This document shows, piece after piece, positions 49,801 to 59,919 of a stretch of DNA of 64,000 nt. Source of the stretch: Marchantia polymorpha subsp. ruderalis (Eukaryota; Streptophyta; Marchantiopsida; Marchantiales; Marchantiaceae). The notes under the pieces were generated by a model, which was not told the origin of the DNA, searched no databases, and saw only the letters and a program-made list of their open reading frames with translations. A program made the translations under genes and the position numbers. Position 1 is the stretch's first letter. Each line of letters opens with the position of its first letter. The stretch spans positions 8,824,001-8,888,000 of the forward strand of contig AP031357.1 of the NCBI GenBank assembly GCA_037833965.1, read 5' to 3'.

Positions 49801-50928
49801 GCACGCTAGCTGCAAGTAGTGAAAGTCGAGGAGGTCGGAGCTCGGGAGGAGATGATGTGGGGAAAAGCGGAAATGCGGTAAAAGTGCCACCGGAAAGATT
49901 CTTGAGATCCCGGAATGGGGCAAGAGCAGGGTTTGACAGACATGGCCTAAAACCACTGGGTCACCCCGGGAATGTGCCAAAGAATGTCTGGGCTACGCCC
50001 CGAAGTTTTGACTTGAGTATTCTTGATTTCTCGCGGTCATCCAAATGTGTTTAGAAAGAATTTTGGAGGGTCTCAAAACTGTTTTAAACTCTTCAATCCA
50101 CTATTTGCTCCCAAAATTCATACAAGAAAGTGACATTTAAAGAGGGTGTACCGGGTTCTACCCTGAAAAACCTCGGGATGTAATCCCCTCTTAGCAAGAG
50201 GGAGTCAGGCGGTTTACTCCGGTTGTTCCCCTATTTCACTCCCTATCCCCAAACTCAGGTACCTATTCCCGGGGATTTCGGAGGAATGTCAAACCCTGAT
50301 GTGAAGAGGGTAAAAAAAAATGTTCTTACAAGAAGAATTAGGTGTAAGAAACTAAACTCCTTATGCTATTCTTCTTGCAGAAACATGTTGTCTACCTCTT
50401 GAGGCTGAAGCTCTCTACTTGACCATCACTTATATTAAAAGTATGACATCTCTTGATGCTTCTCGATTTCCTCTTCATGCTTTGCATACCACACGTTTCA
50501 AGTATGGTTTGCAGATGTGATGACTTGGTGTTTGAGGTGAAATGTGACAAAACTTGATAGGGATCTACAACCTATGGTACATCGCGAGCGTATTAAAGAA
50601 TGATTTCTCAACATTATTTGGAGTAGACGAGACATCAAAATGAAGTTATATCAACTTCATGTGAATCCTATGCTTATTTATTGTGAGTAAGAATACCTTG
50701 TTGCACAGCTCTCTACATCTTAATGTCGTATTATTACCAGACATAGAATAAGATTTCATAAACTTGGAATTGAGAAAGTACGTTGGTTGAATGTTGATAG
50801 GAGTGAACGGATTTGTGATGAGAGAAATGTTGAGGATGAAGAGTATGTGTTTTTTACTTATATTAGATATATAGAGATTAGAATGGCTCATAAAATTGTT
50901 GAATTTCTATTCTTTGCTTCAGTTTGAA
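46804..50928 (+). mobile_element. Degenerate L1-like non-LTR retrotransposon (LINE)
   Basis: The first ORF begins at 46804 (MATEKDIFQLLQ), is broken by stops at 46867 and near 46996, and continues as a coiled-coil-like helix ending near 47200 in HRKNVRISGLL, the RRM-like hallmark of L1 ORF1p. Then come an endonuclease region with WNIR (about 47325), GDFNAR (about 47755) and SDHTPLLF (about 48077), and NGWFDSECR. The reverse transcriptase is mostly missing: it resumes near 48758 with LLYAYDIILLA, where YADD has become YAYD, and runs to YGTQVWGP (about 49160). After a 1.1-kb insertion the C-terminal part resumes (ILLAETCCLPLEAEALYL near 50370, and a conserved Cys/Glu block near 50750-50860). 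Many stops and frame changes show that it is inactive. No clear poly(A) tail or target duplication was found. Confidence 0.85.
49196..50298. mobile_element. Composite insertion of two related TIR elements inside the LINE
   Basis: Two direct copies, 49196-49541 (346 bp) and 49927-50298 (372 bp), each start with CAGGGTTTGACA and end with its inverse TGTCAAACCCTG, and align throughout with many differences. A 385-bp unrelated spacer lies between them. LINE coding sequence stops at the left edge and resumes at the right edge. The outer flanks GTGTGGAA and ATGTGAAG match at five of eight bases, compatible with a decayed 8-bp target duplication. CAGGG termini and 8-bp duplications are typical of hAT transposons. 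No transposase is present. The direct-repeat arrangement could also suggest a small LTR-type element, but the ends lack TG...CA. Confidence 0.75.
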
Positions 50929-53442
50929 CCTTATGATTTAGGTTGTTACGTTAGAGAAATTATTAGTTACCGTTCTAGTGCTATTGGCATTAGTTATGGG
51001 GTTCTCTTCTAGGTTGAAGTTGGATTCTTTGTTTTGTTTTGATTCTTTGGGTCCCAATAGCTTGATCTATTTACCATTTACCATTGCAAACTCACATTTA
51101 CAAGTATAGTGACGCAGTTATCTAAATGTTGAGAATTGGCATGTTTCGATTTGTTGCTTCCATTCTGAAGTATGCTAACTTGAGCTCCATGTATGCAATG
51201 GTGATTCTCCCACAAGTCTTCACGTTGCTCTAATGGAGGAAGGAACAAGAACAATCAATGTCCGGAAGGTGTGTATAATACTACACATAAATGAACAATT
51301 TAGGATTACGAGTATTCAAATACGGTCCACCTTTCTACTCTAAGTTCTTCAGTTTGTTTGAAATCTCGCAGTTAATCATCAACTTTCACTATGTTCTGGA
51401 GTTGAACGAACAAACGTTCGATGCAAGTCTTCAATAAAATCACCGCCTTTGTCTTCCGACATGCCTCACCAGATTCTGCCAGAGAAAGGATCTCGGTGAC
51501 ATCCTCCACGAAGCATGCGACCTTTCGTACGCATTACTGCTCGTGACGTCGTCCTTGGGAATATAAAATCATGTCACCTCTGCAGGCACGAGGGCATGCG
51601 AATGGCATTGTGTATACAAGGGTCTGTTCGTCACTCAAGTTTCCCATCATGAAGGTCGTGAGTGATCGACTTTGTTACAAGAATAAGCAAAAATCGATGT
51701 TTCCCAGTCTGAAGGCTCCTGGAGGAACGAGGGGATACCCGAAGTATTTGAGTCGCTGCTATTCCACTCAATCTCTCTGTTGATAAATTATTTCCAGCAG
51801 AAGATCGTTTGTCAATCATTAAATCAATAACATATTCCTGGAACACAGCAGAAGTGGGGAGATTAGCTTCAATACTAGATCTAGTGGACGATCCAGTAAT
51901 ACTATCCTTTTTTGGAAGTGTGAAAGAACTTCACACTCCACATGCACTTCGACATTTAAAATTTCTAAGCGAGAGGAAGATGATCAAAGAGTCCAGTATA
52001 GTTTCCACAATAGAATATCTGGCTCTGGTTCAGGCCAAAGAGCTGAACACAACGAGCCTAATGCAAATCACTCTTCTCTGAATCAAGCAGCTGCCGTGGG
52101 ATCTTTCATCGTGTTACCTTCAGAAAATTGCAGGCAGGAAACATTGGCTTTCTCGTACTTTCGTTAGTTGGAGTTTGTTAGACGATAGTTGATGGGAAAA
52201 GATGGGCAAATGCCATGAAACCCTGCGAAGTTGATACCCATCGTAAAACTATTATTATCATTGGCGAGGCTAAAAAGTACCATAGTAAAGTAAAATAAAA
52301 TACAATATTCTAACAAACAAACTAGAGGAACAAGTTTACCTGTATAATCTAAATCATTGGCTTGGCTAGCAATTAATGAAATAGTATAAAAAGATTAAGT
52401 CAGGTATATCAAGCAATAACTTAGAGTTAATGATGACACCTACACGAGACTGGTTGGCATAGTTGGTTGGGGTTGAATATCATGAAATCATACTTAGTTG
52501 GTGTTCGTAAGAACAGTTAGACCCTACCAACCTTTGAGACTGGTTCCCAGTGGTAATTTCAAAATGAAGGTGGCAACTTTTGACGCTCAAACTTCCTCAT
52601 CAGATTGCGGAGGTGGGTCCGAGCTGAATCCGACATAAGCAGGTCTCATGATTCTGCGATCGATCTCTATGAAATGAGGAAAATGAGATTCTCAAATGCT
52701 CGGGAAGTGAAGGCGTACTTGGTACTCTGAAGACGTGCCGTGTGACCACTTCTTCAAACCCCACCTTCACATAATAGTTATTTTGATTTCCGAGGAATCC
52801 ATCAAATCATTAGACCTATAAAAATAAATGTTTTATATAAATGATATACTACATATTAAAATATGCAATTATGTAGTTAATATGATATTGAAATATATGT
52901 TTTGAAATGTTAGAAATATTTAAATGAAGTAATTTATAAATAAAGATATAAAATGGTACATCAATTACACAGCAAGGAACTAGTTATTTAACAAAATTCA
53001 CTTTATTCATTTCAAATTTTTCATAAAAATAAAAATATTTAATATTATATCATCTGATGTGACAACTAGATATCATCTATAATTAGTCATATGTTTTATA
53101 AATGAAATTCACATCTAGTCTGAATATTATTAGTGTGTATAACACCAATAATACTCTGTCTATACAAGAATACTATGCACAAAAGATTAAATCGAAACAA
53201 ACCATTACTTGCTAATTCATTGACTCTCAGTGCATTCGCTCCCGCCGACTGACGACACTGCGTATGAATACCTCGAAGTAACGAAGGGGTGAACGTTCTC
53301 GTCGCAGCAATGGGCGAAGGCCAGTGTCAATACGAACAGCATTATTGCTCATCCGTCGAAAACTTAAGGTTCCTTCGGCATCGCGGGACTAAAAATTCCT
53401 CGATGTTTCTGAGCTTCCTCGAGAATATTTTCACATACAATT
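50929..53442. other. Intergenic DNA right of the LINE
   Basis: The first few hundred bases are probably LINE 3' UTR. Afterwards composition is mixed, then AT-rich (about 52800-53200). An open frame at about 51809-52081 (helical composition, 90 codons, starting at ATG after a CAG that could be a splice acceptor) is the only protein-like stretch. I do not recognise it and found no partner exons. Confidence 0.4.
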
Positions 53443-53875
53443 GAGTAAACCAGGGGTGAAAAATCCCGATTTTTATCGAAAAAAATTCGTTTTGTTAATT
53501 AAAAAGACTTAAAAAACCTGATTTCGAGAATGGTTTTAAGCAACTGTGCTAGACTGTTCAAAGGGTTTGCAATGGGAATTTACACGAGTTTTATGTTCGG
53601 AGCGATGTTAAGAATTGTTTGCATACAGAGGAGACAGCCAAGAAGCTACGTCCCTTTTCCTTGGAGATTGACATTCATCTCCATTATTAGCTGCCTTGTT
53701 CAAACTAGGACATGAACCTACATCAGACTCTTCTCGGTCAACACCAGAACAATTTGGTATCCCAGGTTCAGAAGAAAACCCCGATTTCATACCAAAAAAT
53801 AATTACGGGTATTCCAGGAAAACCTTTATAATCCTGAGTGCAAAAAACCTGACGATGTCACCCCCTGGAGTAAAC
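53443..53875. mobile_element. hAT-like MITE with perfect 8-bp target-site duplication
   Basis: The element (53451-53867, 417 bp) starts with CAGGGGTGA and ends with TCACCCCCTG, an inverted pair that differs by one extra base. It is flanked on both sides by GAGTAAAC (53443-53450 and 53868-53875). An 8-bp duplication with CAGGG-type ends is the signature of hAT transposons. The interior carries no transposase, so it is non-autonomous. The undamaged target duplication suggests a fairly recent insertion. Its left end is clearly related to the fragments at 58873. Confidence 0.9.
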
Positions 53876-56008
53876 TCGAGCGATAAGGGGCCCTTCAGGA
53901 AGAAGAAGGTCATATTTCCGGACACATGTGGGACATCTCGAAAGTCGCGTCCATCTGGTGTACAATACACGCGAATACAGATGACGGAGTGTCGAGGTGG
54001 GAAGGGCAGGTCGAGGTCGGCTTTCTAAGATTCGAGCGAAGAGTGCTCGAGAGAGATATTCATTCATTCGGGGACCAACCAACGTCAACTGCCAAAATCC
54101 GACAGGCGTTTGTGACAAGGCGTGGACACTCACTTTGATGGATATGTCGGTAAAAGCGCGATCCACTGAACAGGACTCAGCGGAAAGCTCGATGAGGTCG
54201 TACTCCTCTATAATAGTCGAGGATTTAGAGGGGCTTGAGACTGGTGCAGTACGAGCGATCCAGGACTATCCTCCCTGATGCTGCTTGCTTTGACTTTGAT
54301 TGACTTTTAGCTTGTGACCGAGATAGAAACCGTCAGCGCGAGGGAGAGATGATTGCATTGGGTTGCAGCAGGGATTCGCTGATCCCACGGGATAACATAA
54401 GACCGACCGTCGCTGCACCGCCTTGGGCAATCTTGCTGCCCGTCAACCTTGGAAATCAACCAGGTCAGCCGTGAGAAATCACTCGTCTCCAGGCATTATT
54501 CACATGCCTGGTACCTGCTCCGGATCCGATGCGCAATTTCCATGAGAAAGCGGATGTTCGTTGATCTGTAACGCCCACTAAACCTGAAAAGCGAAAGTTC
54601 GCAAGCACATGCAGAGGCAGGCGGAGAGTCTAAGGTTTGTCATACGATGCAATTTTCCTTGAAAGATGACTCCCACCATAGACCTTGGACCACGCTTCGA
54701 TAATGAAATCCCAGTCTCACAGTGGCTGCATCGATAGATGGTCCAACATACGACGAAGTGAACTCAGACCCTTGAATCTGGAAACAAGTACAGAGATATT
54801 ACGAGGTTGCTCGTTCAGCTTCAACAGAGACATATGATTATCCGGGAAATTGTGTTCACAATGATAGAGACCGAGATATGAAAGACTATGAGATAAGTCC
54901 TATGCCTTCTGAGAAAAATTAGGCATTAAAGGACTCTACGTGCACTTCTTCTGAATAGGCAACATCATCCTGCGAGTCCATGGCAGATTGTGTCCCGCAT
55001 GCCATGATATTTGGGCTGAGCTGGGAATAGTGTGCCAGACACAAGACAGTTACTCCACTCGAAAAGAGTCCAAATTGAGAGTACATCTTGCTACATCTCT
55101 GTAGAAAGACATCTCTACACGGGTGACAGACGTAGGTAAAGATCATCTAGGATGAGCTGACGGTACGTTTCTAATCACATAATTTCCAGCAAGTTAGATC
55201 CCGAGAAACGAGTCCTCCAGACCTTTCCATAAGACAATATGTTTCCGGGCGGTGGCATCACGTGGCATTCATATGCCTGCCATTGAACACTAGACGTAGG
55301 AAACTGGAAACGCGTTCCCGTCTCGGTGTCCAAGGTTAGAGCATCGTACACACAGGCTCAAGTGCTGATTTTGTGGATTAAAACTTTATAGAGACCAGTT
55401 CAGCAACGCCTGATGCAGAAGACCTTCGACGTTGAAGGTCATCCTTTGTTCTGACACTAGGAGCCACCACCATATTCAATGCTGGTCGGGAAGCTCTACG
55501 GAAATGACCGAGAAGTGCCATAGGACTTGCACACCGATGCTACCTGGCGTAGTTGGATGTATCAGCATATTATACAAAGGAACTTCCTTCTCAAACCCTC
55601 AGCACATGTGATCGCCTCGCTCAAAAGTGTGGGCCATAGCCGCCGTAAATGTCGACAGGGCTCGTGCGGGAGTTGGAATTGCACAGTTCCATAATCTGAG
55701 AGGCAAAGCAAACGTCAGCAAAGCTACAGCGGAACAACAGACATTGGTGAAGAACCGACAGAATGAAGAAATTCTACGAGTTGGAGAGTACATGCTGTAG
55801 TTAAAATGGTATGTCCACGATGCAGATCTCTTCACAGAACACGTGGTAAGCAACATTGACGGCGCTGCGAAGTCTTTGTGAATCCCATAACTATACAAAC
55901 ATAAGGATGGATGCTTCTAGTGCTTGTACAAGCAGGGCTATGTACCCATGACCGAAAGGAGTCACAAAATTCGGGCTAGAATCTCGTGGTCTAAGTCGTG
56001 AGACGCAT
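53876..56008. other. Intergenic DNA downstream of the trihelix gene
   Basis: The part next to 56008 should contain the intron and 3' UTR of the minus-strand trihelix gene, because a consensus donor follows its stop codon. The longest frames are about 100 codons (53858-54166 and 55599-55898, minus strand), without domain features. No repeats or RNA genes seen. Confidence 0.4.
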
Positions 56009-56015
56009 ACTCACC

Positions 56016-57251
56016 TCATTGACTCAAGTTACTACTGACGGTTGGGTCAATTTCACTGGAACCATGCTTCATTTTGGCAAGCTCAACCTGCGTCTGCATG
56101 AATAGCTGCATTCTTTGCAACTCCAGATCCCTCGTGAACTCCATCCGGATCTTTTCCAGGTCCATGAGTTGCTGTTGTTTGGAGTATTCCATTTTCTCGT
56201 AAATCTCGCCGAACCGGGTGATTGCCTTGGCCAGCGTCTTGAAAGGCGTGTCCATGGCCTTGCGTTTCCGACTGCTCTGGGTACCGTCCGTGCCAGGAGC
56301 ATCAGCGTCATCGAGGGGAGAGCTGAATGTCATCTCGGCGCTCTCCTTGGACTTGGAACTCGTCGAAGTGTTGTTGAAATTTTCATCTTCGTGCTTCCGA
56401 CCGGAGCGGCGGTTTGTATCCTCCCTGTCCAAGGACGATTTCACAGGCACGCCAGCATCCACACCGCCGGGAATTCCCGCTCGCTTGACTGTGGCGCTGA
56501 GCAGCTGATCAAGGCGTTTGTAGAAAGGCCATTTGCTGTCCAGGCTCCCAATCGCAGACTGCTTGTGTTTCTCGACCTTATACTTCTTCTTCAGGGTATC
56601 CAGCCTGTTCTTACACTGCACGTCCGTCTTATGGGACTTGCTCATGGAACTCACCACCTCCGCGACCTCCTCCCAATCCTCCTGCTTCAGGTTTCCCTTG
56701 TTCAGTTGCACATATCGATCGCCCCAAGCCTCCAGCAGCGCATGTGTTGCTCCCTCGGTCCAATCATCCCTTCCACTGTACTTGTCTCCGCCTACAGCAG
56801 CAGCAGCAGCAGCAGCGGAGCCAGCAGGACCAGTACCGGGACCAGCACCGGCAACTCCTCCTCCTCCACCTTCAATTCTTCCCGAGGGGCAAGCAATTTC
56901 AGGCTGGTAGAGTGCCAGGGCGGGCGCCGAGGTTGCATTGCTGCGTAAATTTCCATTTCCGGTGGCTTTTGCCACGACACTGCGTTTGTGGCTGTGCTCT
57001 AATTCAAAATCTTGCTCATACTCCTGGTGTTCTTGATCACCTTCATCCTCATCTTCATCGTCGTCTATATTCTCATCCTCGTCTTCGTCGTCTTCGTCCT
57101 CCTCCTCGTCCTCCTCTTCCTCCTCATCCTCCTCCTCGCCATCATCGTCATTCTCCTGCACATTGGCGCCGTGATGCGGGTCCGTCGTCTCATACAAGTG
57201 GTGATGCGCGTTGTGGTAAGGCAGGTGGGCATCATCGTCGTCATCATCCAT
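56016..57251 (-). CDS. SIP1-type trihelix transcription factor (ASIL-like)
   Basis: A single uninterrupted exon encodes 411 residues. The start is the ATG at 57251 (MDDDDDD); the frame extends 21 codons upstream but contains no earlier ATG. Residues about 5-90 are extremely acidic (Asp/Glu tracts). A Gly/Ala linker follows. The trihelix DNA-binding domain covers about 162-249, with the spaced tryptophans W164, W176 and W193 and the CKNRLDTLKKKYKVEK block. A Lys/Arg-rich stretch (RKRKAM) may be a nuclear signal. The C-terminus (about 334-394) is a long amphipathic coiled coil (EKMEYSKQQQLMDLEKIR), as in Arabidopsis ASIL1/ASIL2, which bind GT-box elements and repress seed-maturation genes. The target here is unknown. 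A GTGAGT donor begins two bases past the TGA, implying an intron in the 3' UTR. Confidence 0.88.
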   Translation of the reverse strand: MDDDDDDAHLPYHNAHHHLYETTDPHHGANVQENDDDGEEEDEEEEEDEEEDEDDEDEDENIDDDEDEDEGDQEHQEYEQDFELEHSHKRSVVAKATGNGNLRSNATSAPALALYQPEIACPSGRIEGGGGGVAGAGPGTGPAGSAAAAAAAVGGDKYSGRDDWTEGATHALLEAWGDRYVQLNKGNLKQEDWEEVAEVVSSMSKSHKTDVQCKNRLDTLKKKYKVEKHKQSAIGSLDSKWPFYKRLDQLLSATVKRAGIPGGVDAGVPVKSSLDREDTNRRSGRKHEDENFNNTSTSSKSKESAEMTFSSPLDDADAPGTDGTQSSRKRKAMDTPFKTLAKAITRFGEIYEKMEYSKQQQLMDLEKIRMEFTRDLELQRMQLFMQTQVELAKMKHGSSEIDPTVSSNLSQ

Positions 57252-58810
57252 CTTGGACTGATGAGGTAGCGGAGCTGACCCTCCAATCCTGCCTGCCCGC
57301 CTCCACTCGAGCAAGAATCACAGCCTCGCCTCGTCGCTGGATTGCACTGTCCACACTCCAAGACCAGACCGACGAGCGGTCGGACGAAAGACGAGAGCTC
57401 ACCACGTCTGCCTCCAGTGCAACCTCGGGCTGAAATAGAAGTGAATGCGAGGGAGGGAGGGCAGGAAGGAAGGTAGCAGGGAAGCGCAAGAGTTCGATGC
57501 TCTTGGAGGGGGAGCACAACAGATGCCCTGTGTTAAAGCTCAGCGCAAAAGGACACCCGAGACCGTAACAGGGCGAGATGGGGTCCGGGGAGGGCGGAGA
57601 GCCCAGAGCTGGGATTCGACGAAGAGAGAAATTCCTGCGTTTCGTCCTCTGCCAGACTCGCACCCCTCCAATAAACAAGCGAACGAAGCGGAGCACTACG
57701 AAGACGAAGAAGAAGAGGAGGAGGAGAGGAGGACGACGACAGCTTTCCACATTCGGCTAAACTCGAGCTCTGCCGAGCTTCATTCCTGCCCTCCCTCTCG
57801 TCTGGCTTCGGAGGTGGGGTGGGGTTTTGGGCGCACGGGCATCGGGAGACAGGCCGGGCGGGGGTTTGTGACAAAATGAGCCCCACCGGGACCACCACCA
57901 ATCTCCTGCCACCTGGCCTTCCAGCTTGATGCATTCAATGCTCCAACATTGTTCAAATCGGTGCAGGACTGGAGTGGTTAGCGAGCAACAAGAAAACGGA
58001 GAGGAGCAAATTCCGCCCACTCTCTCCCACAAATGAACTCAACTCACAACCCCATTCCCGCAAAACCTCAATCAAATTCTCTCTCCCCACTTCCCCTCCC
58101 CTTGGATGGATCTCATTGGCGCTTCCATGGACCTTGGCCCAGCGGAGTACGCTCTACCGAAGAACTGGTACGTACACGAAGGTCGTTATGTCGTCGCTCG
58201 CTCCCTCAATTTCTCCCCGGACGGATCGACCAGCAAGCATCCCAAGGCAGCGAGCCCGAGACTACGTGGTGGCCCTGCATGTGCGAGAATCGAAATGGCC
58301 CACCAGCGCAATCGCAATCCGCCCTAATCCGACGAAAGCAGGCTCGAGCCCAGCCATGCACTCCACGCCCTGGCCACTCAACAACATCCCATCCCACGAC
58401 TTCTGCTGCTGCTGCTGCTCCTCGTCCTCCTCTTCGTCTTCTCGCACGGCCAAATCTCCTTGTCCTCAGCGCTTTCCGCACAACTGCTGCTGCTGCTGCG
58501 CTCGTAGTTGTCCGATCCCTTCCCCGTGGCTGCCATCGCCGCCTGGATCCTCGACGACATTTCGTTCGGAGGGGATTTCCGAGCTCACATGTTTCTTCGA
58601 CCGTGTCGCCCGAAAAATCACGACCCTCGTCGTTTCTCTCTTCCCGGTTTCGGACAGAGGGAGGGACGCAGCTCCCTCCGTAGGTACGCACTTCTAGGAC
58701 CTCATCTAGGCGAGTTGAAACTCTTTCCACCGGCACCTCGCCACCGAAACCGGGCGATCGCGGACGAAGACCACGAGTTCGACCTGGAGATTGTCTCGCA
58801 TCGCCGGTTA
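57252..58810. promoter_or_regulatory. Upstream region of the trihelix gene
   Basis: The region is divergent, GC- and pyrimidine-rich, with GA/AG-rich tracts near 57700-57735 and CTG/CTC-rich patches near 58400-58500. Its long open frames on both strands are low-complexity, and I do not call them genes. The 5' UTR and promoter of the trihelix gene must lie here. No definite core promoter element was recognised. Confidence 0.45.
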
Positions 58811-59281
58811 CCGGTGACCGCCGAGTTAATGATCGGACCTCTTATATGGTCCCCGGCGAAAGGAAGGGAGAGCAGGGGTGGAAAAAAACCCGAGTTTTAT
58901 CGAGGAAAATTTCGGGTTAATAAAAAAACCTTAGAAAATTTGATTTCAACCATATTTTTGAATGATTAAAATTATAATTGATTCAATTATATTAATCAAT
59001 AAAGAACACGGGTGGAAAAAGCAAAATTTTTATTGAAAATAATTTTCGGGCTAATAAAAATTGATTTTTTTCAGGATTTACACATCGTTCTCTTTGGTTT
59101 TTGTAAATGTTTACTAGTTCGATAGGTTACAATTTAATCATTTTTACACTGAGAATCGCACTAGTAGCGTATCTCGCTTGCTATTAAATTAAAGACTGCA
59201 GCACCGGAATCCCCAATGACCGGTAACCTCCGAGTTAATGATCGGACCTCTTATATGGTCCCGGGAGAGAGGGAGGGAGAG
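58811..59281. repeat. Duplicated block of about 62 bp flanking truncated MITE fragments
   Basis: Positions 58811-58872 and 59220-59281 are near-identical: two mismatches in the first 42 bases, then several more in a GGGAGAG-rich end. Both contain GATCGGACCTCTTATATGG. Between them (58873-59219) lies CAGGGGTGGAAAA..., which aligns with the left end of the MITE at 53451. A second left-end-like start (CACGGGTGGAAAAAG) occurs near 59007, so two truncated copies sit head to tail. No right terminus is present. The block lies in the shared spacer of the trihelix and lipase genes and may duplicate promoter sequence. Confidence 0.8.
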
Positions 59282-59919
59282 TGAGGAGAGGGTTTAGTTT
59301 CCGTGCACGCGAAACCTTCGGACGAGCTGATGGAGGGTCGTCGTCGTCGTCGTCCCGAGGGTGCGGACGAACCCGAACCGAGCCCGAGCCTGATCCTGGA
59401 ACCTGGGTTCCGGAGTGGATCGCACGCATGCGGGGCTCGATCGGTCTTCGGGCCAGCTTACGTGGGAAGAGCTAAATTTGAAGGCGCCTCCATCCAATGA
59501 TGACGTCACGGCCAACTTTGGCCGGGGCCGCCAAAGACAGCCCAGCCCAGCCCAGCCCGGGCGGGGAGGCGGGCGGGCGGGCTTGGGTTGGCTGGGATGG
59601 CCTCTGTCGCCCTCGTGGGGCTTTCTGTCTTTTGCGTCGAGGACGACGATGCTGATGCTCGTTCGCCTCCTCCAGCTGCCTTTCGCCTCGCCTCTATCTT
59701 CGAGGCCCGGAGCCCTCGTTCTGGTGCGACACTTGTAATGCAGAGTCTGCTGAATGGCTGTTGGATGAAGGAGCAAGCGCCTCGCTGCGGAGCTTTGGGT
59801 TCGACGAGCCACGGCACTTTTCGAAGCATCAAGAAAGGAGTTCGGACGACGATACGGGACGAGTGGTGGTGTTGTTGTTGTTGTTTCTCGATAGCGAGGT
59901 ACAGTTGTTTGGATTGAGG
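59282..59919. promoter_or_regulatory. Probable promoter and 5' UTR of the lipase gene
   Basis: GC-rich DNA with GTC/GAC repeats near 59338-59355 and a GCCCA/GGGC-rich patch near 59540-59580. The lipase reading frame stays open upstream of its first ATG but has low-complexity Val/Leu composition and no other ATG, so I treat it as untranslated. Confidence 0.45.

Noticed and set aside
49196-50298. Small LTR retrotransposon (TRIM) interpretation of the direct repeats
   Set aside because: The repeats end in CAGGG...CCCTG inverted termini rather than TG...CA, and no convincing primer-binding site follows the left repeat.
57252-57314. Upstream extension of the trihelix protein by 21 residues
   Set aside because: The extension begins at TTG and contains no ATG; the first ATG in frame is at 57251.
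57445-58969. Several overlapping plus- and minus-strand frames of 130-217 codons
   Set aside because: Ser/Arg/Cys-rich low-complexity products of CTG- and CTC-rich DNA, with no domains or consistent splice structure.
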